A stretch of 64,000 nt of DNA from Dallia pectoralis (Eukaryota > Chordata > Actinopteri > Esociformes > Umbridae), in assembly GCA_029465975.1 (NCBI GenBank), contig CM055753.1, positions 13,533,306 to 13,597,305 on the forward strand, written 5' to 3'. A model generated the notes under the pieces. That model made no database searches. It was not told the origin of the DNA and was given only the letters and a program-made list of their open reading frames with translations. This document shows, one piece after another, positions 59,712 to 64,000 of this stretch (within the stretch, counting starts at the first letter, position 1; each line of letters begins with the position of its first letter). The translations under genes were made by a program, and so were the position numbers.

Positions 59712-62700
59712 GCTGTAGTATAACCATATAGACATAAAGCTGTAGTATAACCATATAGACATAAAGCTGTAGTATAACCATATAGACATAAAGCTGTAGT
59801 ATAACCAAATAGACATAAAGCTGTATTATAACCATATAGACATAAAGCTGTAGTATAACCATATAGACATAAAGCTGTATAATAACCATATAGACATAAA
59901 GCTGTAGTATAACCATATAGACATAAAGCTGTATTATAACCATATAGACATAAAGCTGTAGTATAACCATATAGACATAAAGCTGTATAATAACCATATA
60001 GACATAAAGCTGTATTATAACCATATAGACATAAAGCTGTATTATAACCAAATAGACATAAAGCTGTATAATAACCATATAGACATAAAGCTGTAGTATA
60101 ACCAAATAGACATAAAGCTGTATTATAACCATATAGACATAAAGCTGTAGTATAACCAAATAGACATAAAGCTGTATAATAACCATATAGACATAAAGCT
60201 GTATAATAACCATATAGACATAAAGCTGTATTATAACCATATAGACATAAAGCTGTAGTATAACCAAATAGACATAAAGCTGTATAATAACCATATAGAC
60301 ATAAAGCTGTAGTATAACCATATAGACATAAAGCTGTAGTATAACCATATAGACATAAAGCTGTAGTATAACCATATAGACATAAAGCTGTAGTATAACC
60401 ATATAGACATAAAGCTGTATTACAACCATATAGACATAAAGCTGTAGTATAACCATATAGACATAAAGCTGTATTACAACCATATAGACATAAAGCTGTA
60501 GTATAACCATATAGACATAAAGCTGTATTACAACCATATAGACATAAAGCTGTAGTATAACCATATAGACATAAAGCTGTATTACAACCATATAGACATA
60601 AAGCTGTAGTATAACCATATAGACATAAAGCTGTATTATAACCATATAGACATAAAGCTGTATTATAACCATATAGACATAAAGCTGTATAATAACCATA
60701 TAGACATAAAGCTGTAGTATAACCATATAGACATAAAGCTGTATAATAACCATATAGACATAAAGCTGTATTATAACCAAATAGACATAAAGCTGTATTA
60801 TAACCATATAGACATAAAGCTGTATTATAACGATATAGACATAAAGCTGTAGTATAACCATATAGACATAAAGCTGTATTATAACCATATAGACATAAAG
60901 CTGTATTATAACCATATAGACATAAAGCTGTAGTATAACCAAATAGACATAAAGCTGTATAATAACCATATAGACATAAAGCTGTAGTATAACCAAATAG
61001 ACATAAAGCTGTATAATAACCATATAGACATAAAGCTGTATTATAACCATATAGACATAAAGCTGTATTACAACCATATAGACATAAAGCTGTAGTATAA
61101 CCATATAGACATAAAGCTGTAGTATAACCAAATAGACATAAAGCTGTAGTATAACCATATAGACATAAAGCTGTATTACAACCATATAGACATAAAGCTG
61201 TAGTATAACCATATAGACATAAAGCTGTATAATAACCATATAGACATAAAGCTGTATTATAACCATATAGACATAAAGCTGTATTATAACCATATAGACA
61301 TAAAGCTGTAGTATAACCATATAGACATAAAGCTGTAGTATAACCATATAGACATAAAGCTGTATTATAACCATATAGACATAAAGCTGTAGTATAACCA
61401 TATAGACATAAAGCTGTAGTATAACCAAATAGACATAAAGCTGTAGTATAACCATATAGACATAAAGCTGACATAAAGCTGTAGTATAACCATATAGACA
61501 TAAAGCTGTAGTATAACCATATAGACATAAAGCTGTAGTATATAACCATATAGACATAAAGCTGTAGTACAACCAAATAGACATAAAGCTGTAGTATAAC
61601 CATATAGACATAAAGCTGTAGTATAACCATATAGACATAAAGCTGTAGTATAACCATATAGACATAAAGCTGTAGTATAACCATATAGACATAAAGCTGT
61701 ATTATAACCATATAGACATAAAGCTGTATTATAACCATATAGACATAAAGCTGTAGTATAACCATATAGACATAAAGCTGTAGTATAACCATATAGACAT
61801 AAAGCTGTAGTATAACCATATAGACATAAAGCTGTAGTATAACCATATAGACATAAAGCTGTAGTATAACCATATAGACATAAAGCTGTAGTATAACCAT
61901 ATAGACATAAAGCTGTAGTATAACCATATAGACATAAAGCTGTAGTATAACCATATAGACATAAAGCTGTAGTATAACCATATAGACATAAAGCTGTATT
62001 ACAACCATATAGACATAAAGCTGTAGTATAACCATATAGACATAAAGCTGTATTACAACCATATAGACATAAAGCTGTAGTATAACCATATAGACATAAA
62101 GCTGTAGTATAACCATATAGACATAAAGCTGTATTATAACCATATAGACATAAAGCTGTATTATAACCATATAGACATAAAGCTGTAGTATAACCATATA
62201 GACATAAAGCTGTATTATAACGATATAGACATAAAGCTGTATTATAACGATATAGACATAAAGCTGTAGTATAACCATATAGACATAAAGCTGTATTATA
62301 ACCATATAGACATAAAGCTGTAGTATAACCATATAGACATAAAGCTGTATTATAACCATATAGACATAAAGCTGTATTACAACCATATAGACATAAAGCT
62401 GTAGTATAACCATATAGACATAAAGCTGTATTATAACCATATAGACATAAAGCTGTATTATAACGATATAGACATAAAGCTGTATTATAACGATATAGAC
62501 ATAAAGCTGTAGTATAACCATATAGACATAAAGCTGTATTATAACCATATAGACATAAAGCTGTAGTATAACCATATAGACATAAAGCTGTAGTATAACC
62601 ATATAGACATAAAGCTGTAGTATAACCATATAGACATAAAGCTGTAGTATAACCATATAGACATAAAGCTGTATTATAACGATATAGACATAAAGCTGTA

Positions 62701-63240
62701 TTATAACCATATAGACATAAAGCTGTATTATAACGATATAGACATAAAGCTGTATTATAACGATATAGACATAAAGCTGTAGTATAACCATATAGACATA
62801 AAGCTGTATTATAACCATATAGACATAAAGCTGTAGTATAACCATATAGACATAACGCTGTAGTATAACCATATAGACATAAAGCTGTAGTATAACCATA
62901 TAGACATAAAGCTGTAGTATAACCATATAGACATAAAGCTGTATTATAACGATATAGACATAAAGCTGTATTATAACCATATAGACATAAAGCTGTAGTA
63001 TAACCATATAGACATAAAGCTGTATAATAACCATATAGACATAAAGCTGTATAATAACCATATAGACATAAAGCTGTATTATAACCATATATAGACATAA
63101 AGCTGTATTATAACGATATAGACATAGAGCTGTATAATAACCTTATATATTATAACCATATAGACATAAAGCTGTAGTATAACCATATAGACATAAAGCT
63201 GTAGTATAACCATATCAACATAAAGCTGTATAATAACCTT
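59712..63240. repeat. 27-bp minisatellite, 3.5 kb, about 130 copies
   Basis: Units contain GACATAAAGCTGTAGTATAA and CCATATA (variants TATTATAACC, TATAATAACC, TATTACAACC, CCAAATA, CGATATA). Since 27 is a multiple of 3 and stops are absent on the minus strand, a 1142-codon frame arises (YVYMVIIQL, then LCLYGYTTA after small length changes). It is not a protein gene. Confidence 0.97.
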
Positions 63241-63266
63241 ATATAATATATATATTATAACCTTAC

Positions 63267-63314
63267 AGACCACAATCTGTGTTGTAACTGAAGCGTTTTC
63301 CCACCATCTGCTGC
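63267..63314 (-). other. candidate fam210a 5' untranslated exon
   Basis: On the minus strand a 48-nt segment is bounded by a plausible acceptor (CATAACCTTTACAG, ending at 63315) and donor (GTAAGG, 63266-63261). The 27-bp array starts immediately beyond that donor, the same geometry as at known exons in this window. It is upstream of the first coding exon, so it would be a non-coding leader exon. Prediction only. Confidence 0.3.
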
Positions 63315-63539
63315 CTGTAAAGGTTATGAATGTGATTAGATTAAATGTTTGCACTGATAACTACAAAACTGATGGAACAACAGTAACATTTGCTGCAAAA
63401 CAGACCAACACAAAACATTAGAATAACTACAGTACTGTAATTACCTTAAATAACGGATCAGTACAGCTGACCTAGTTGCTAAAAAGAGAACCAATGATCT
63501 GGATAACCACCCTCGCTATGCTAGGTATTTAACTGTAGT
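63315..63539. other. unique sequence upstream of fam210a
   Basis: AT-rich, nothing recognised. Confidence 0.4.
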
Positions 63540-64000
63540 GCATGTAACTAGCTCATCTAGTTAAATCATAAATAACCACATCACTATGTAACTAGCTCAT
63601 CTAGTTAAATCATAAATAACCACATCACTATGTAACTAGCTCATCTAGTTAAATCATAAATAACCACATCACTATGTAACTAGCTCATCTAGTTAAATCA
63701 TAAATAACCACATCACTTTGTAACTAACTCATCTAGTTAAATCATAAATAACCACATCACTATGTAACTAGCTCATCTAGTTCAATCATAAATAACCACA
63801 TCACTATGTAACTAGCTCATCTAGTTAAATCATAAATAACCACATCACTATGTAACTAGCTCATCTAGTTCAATCATAAATAACCACATCACTATGTAAC
63901 TAGCTCATCTAGTTCAATCATAAATAACCACATCACTATGTAACTAGCTCATCTAGTTAAATCATAAATAACCACATCACTATGTAACTAGCTCATCTAG
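63540..64000. repeat. 45-bp minisatellite running off the right edge
   Basis: Units contain ATGTAACTAGCTCATCTAGT and AATCATAAATAACCACATCA; about 10 copies visible, nearly identical (TTAAAT/TTCAAT variants). Confidence 0.96.

Noticed and set aside
59660..63354. 1142-, 665- and 577-codon open frames on the minus strand
   Set aside because: They are translations of a 27-bp array in different phases (YVYMVIIQL, LCLYGYTTA). Overlapping frames stay open equally, which a gene would not do, and there is no splice or start context.

Overview
The window is vertebrate nuclear DNA, most likely from a teleost and probably a protacanthopterygian (salmonid or esociform). Genes have short exons with GT-AG introns. 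The mobile elements are of fish type: Rex3 (RTE-clade LINE), hAT, a possible piggyBac relic, an L2-like LINE/SINE tail, and a dispersed repeat that resembles a very common salmonid family as I remember it. I could not search a database, so the organism assignment is an inference.

Four genes were rebuilt by eye from conserved protein sequence and splice sites. (1) ncald, minus strand: only its first coding exon is inside the window, at the left edge. (2) psmg2, plus strand, 16774-20715: complete in 7 exons, 260 aa, a proteasome assembly chaperone. (3) ptpn2, minus strand, 37374-23618: complete in 10 exons, 399 aa, a TC-PTP phosphatase ending in a nuclear (TC45-type) tail. (4) fam210a, minus strand, 59304-45017: complete coding sequence in 3 coding exons, 243 aa, a mitochondrial DUF1279 protein. 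psmg2 and ptpn2 converge tail to tail, and fam210a lies upstream of ptpn2 on the same strand. PSMG2, PTPN2 and FAM210A also lie together on human 18p11.21, which supports calling the phosphatase ptpn2 and not ptpn1.

By my tally about two thirds of the window (roughly 43 of 64 kb) is minisatellite, in about 25 separate arrays with units of 17-59 bp. The largest are a 59-bp array filling the whole 12.8-kb fam210a intron between coding exons 2 and 3 (45.3-58.1 kb), a 38-bp array upstream of ptpn2 (38.1-44.8 kb), a 24/29-bp array (4.0-9.8 kb), another unrelated 38-bp array (10.8-15.9 kb) and a 27-bp array (59.7-63.2 kb). Nearly all long open reading frames in the window are translations of these arrays and are not genes.

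The most unusual observation is that many intronic arrays sit on or within a few tens of bases of a 5' splice site and almost never near a 3' splice site. In at least three cases (psmg2 exon 6, fam210a coding exons 1 and 2) the repeat unit contains the exon end plus the splice donor. The introns therefore carry from about 5 to more than 200 copies of their own donor. Two of the large arrays also have clear higher-order structure, e.g. blocks of exactly 47 and 51 units of 59 bp.
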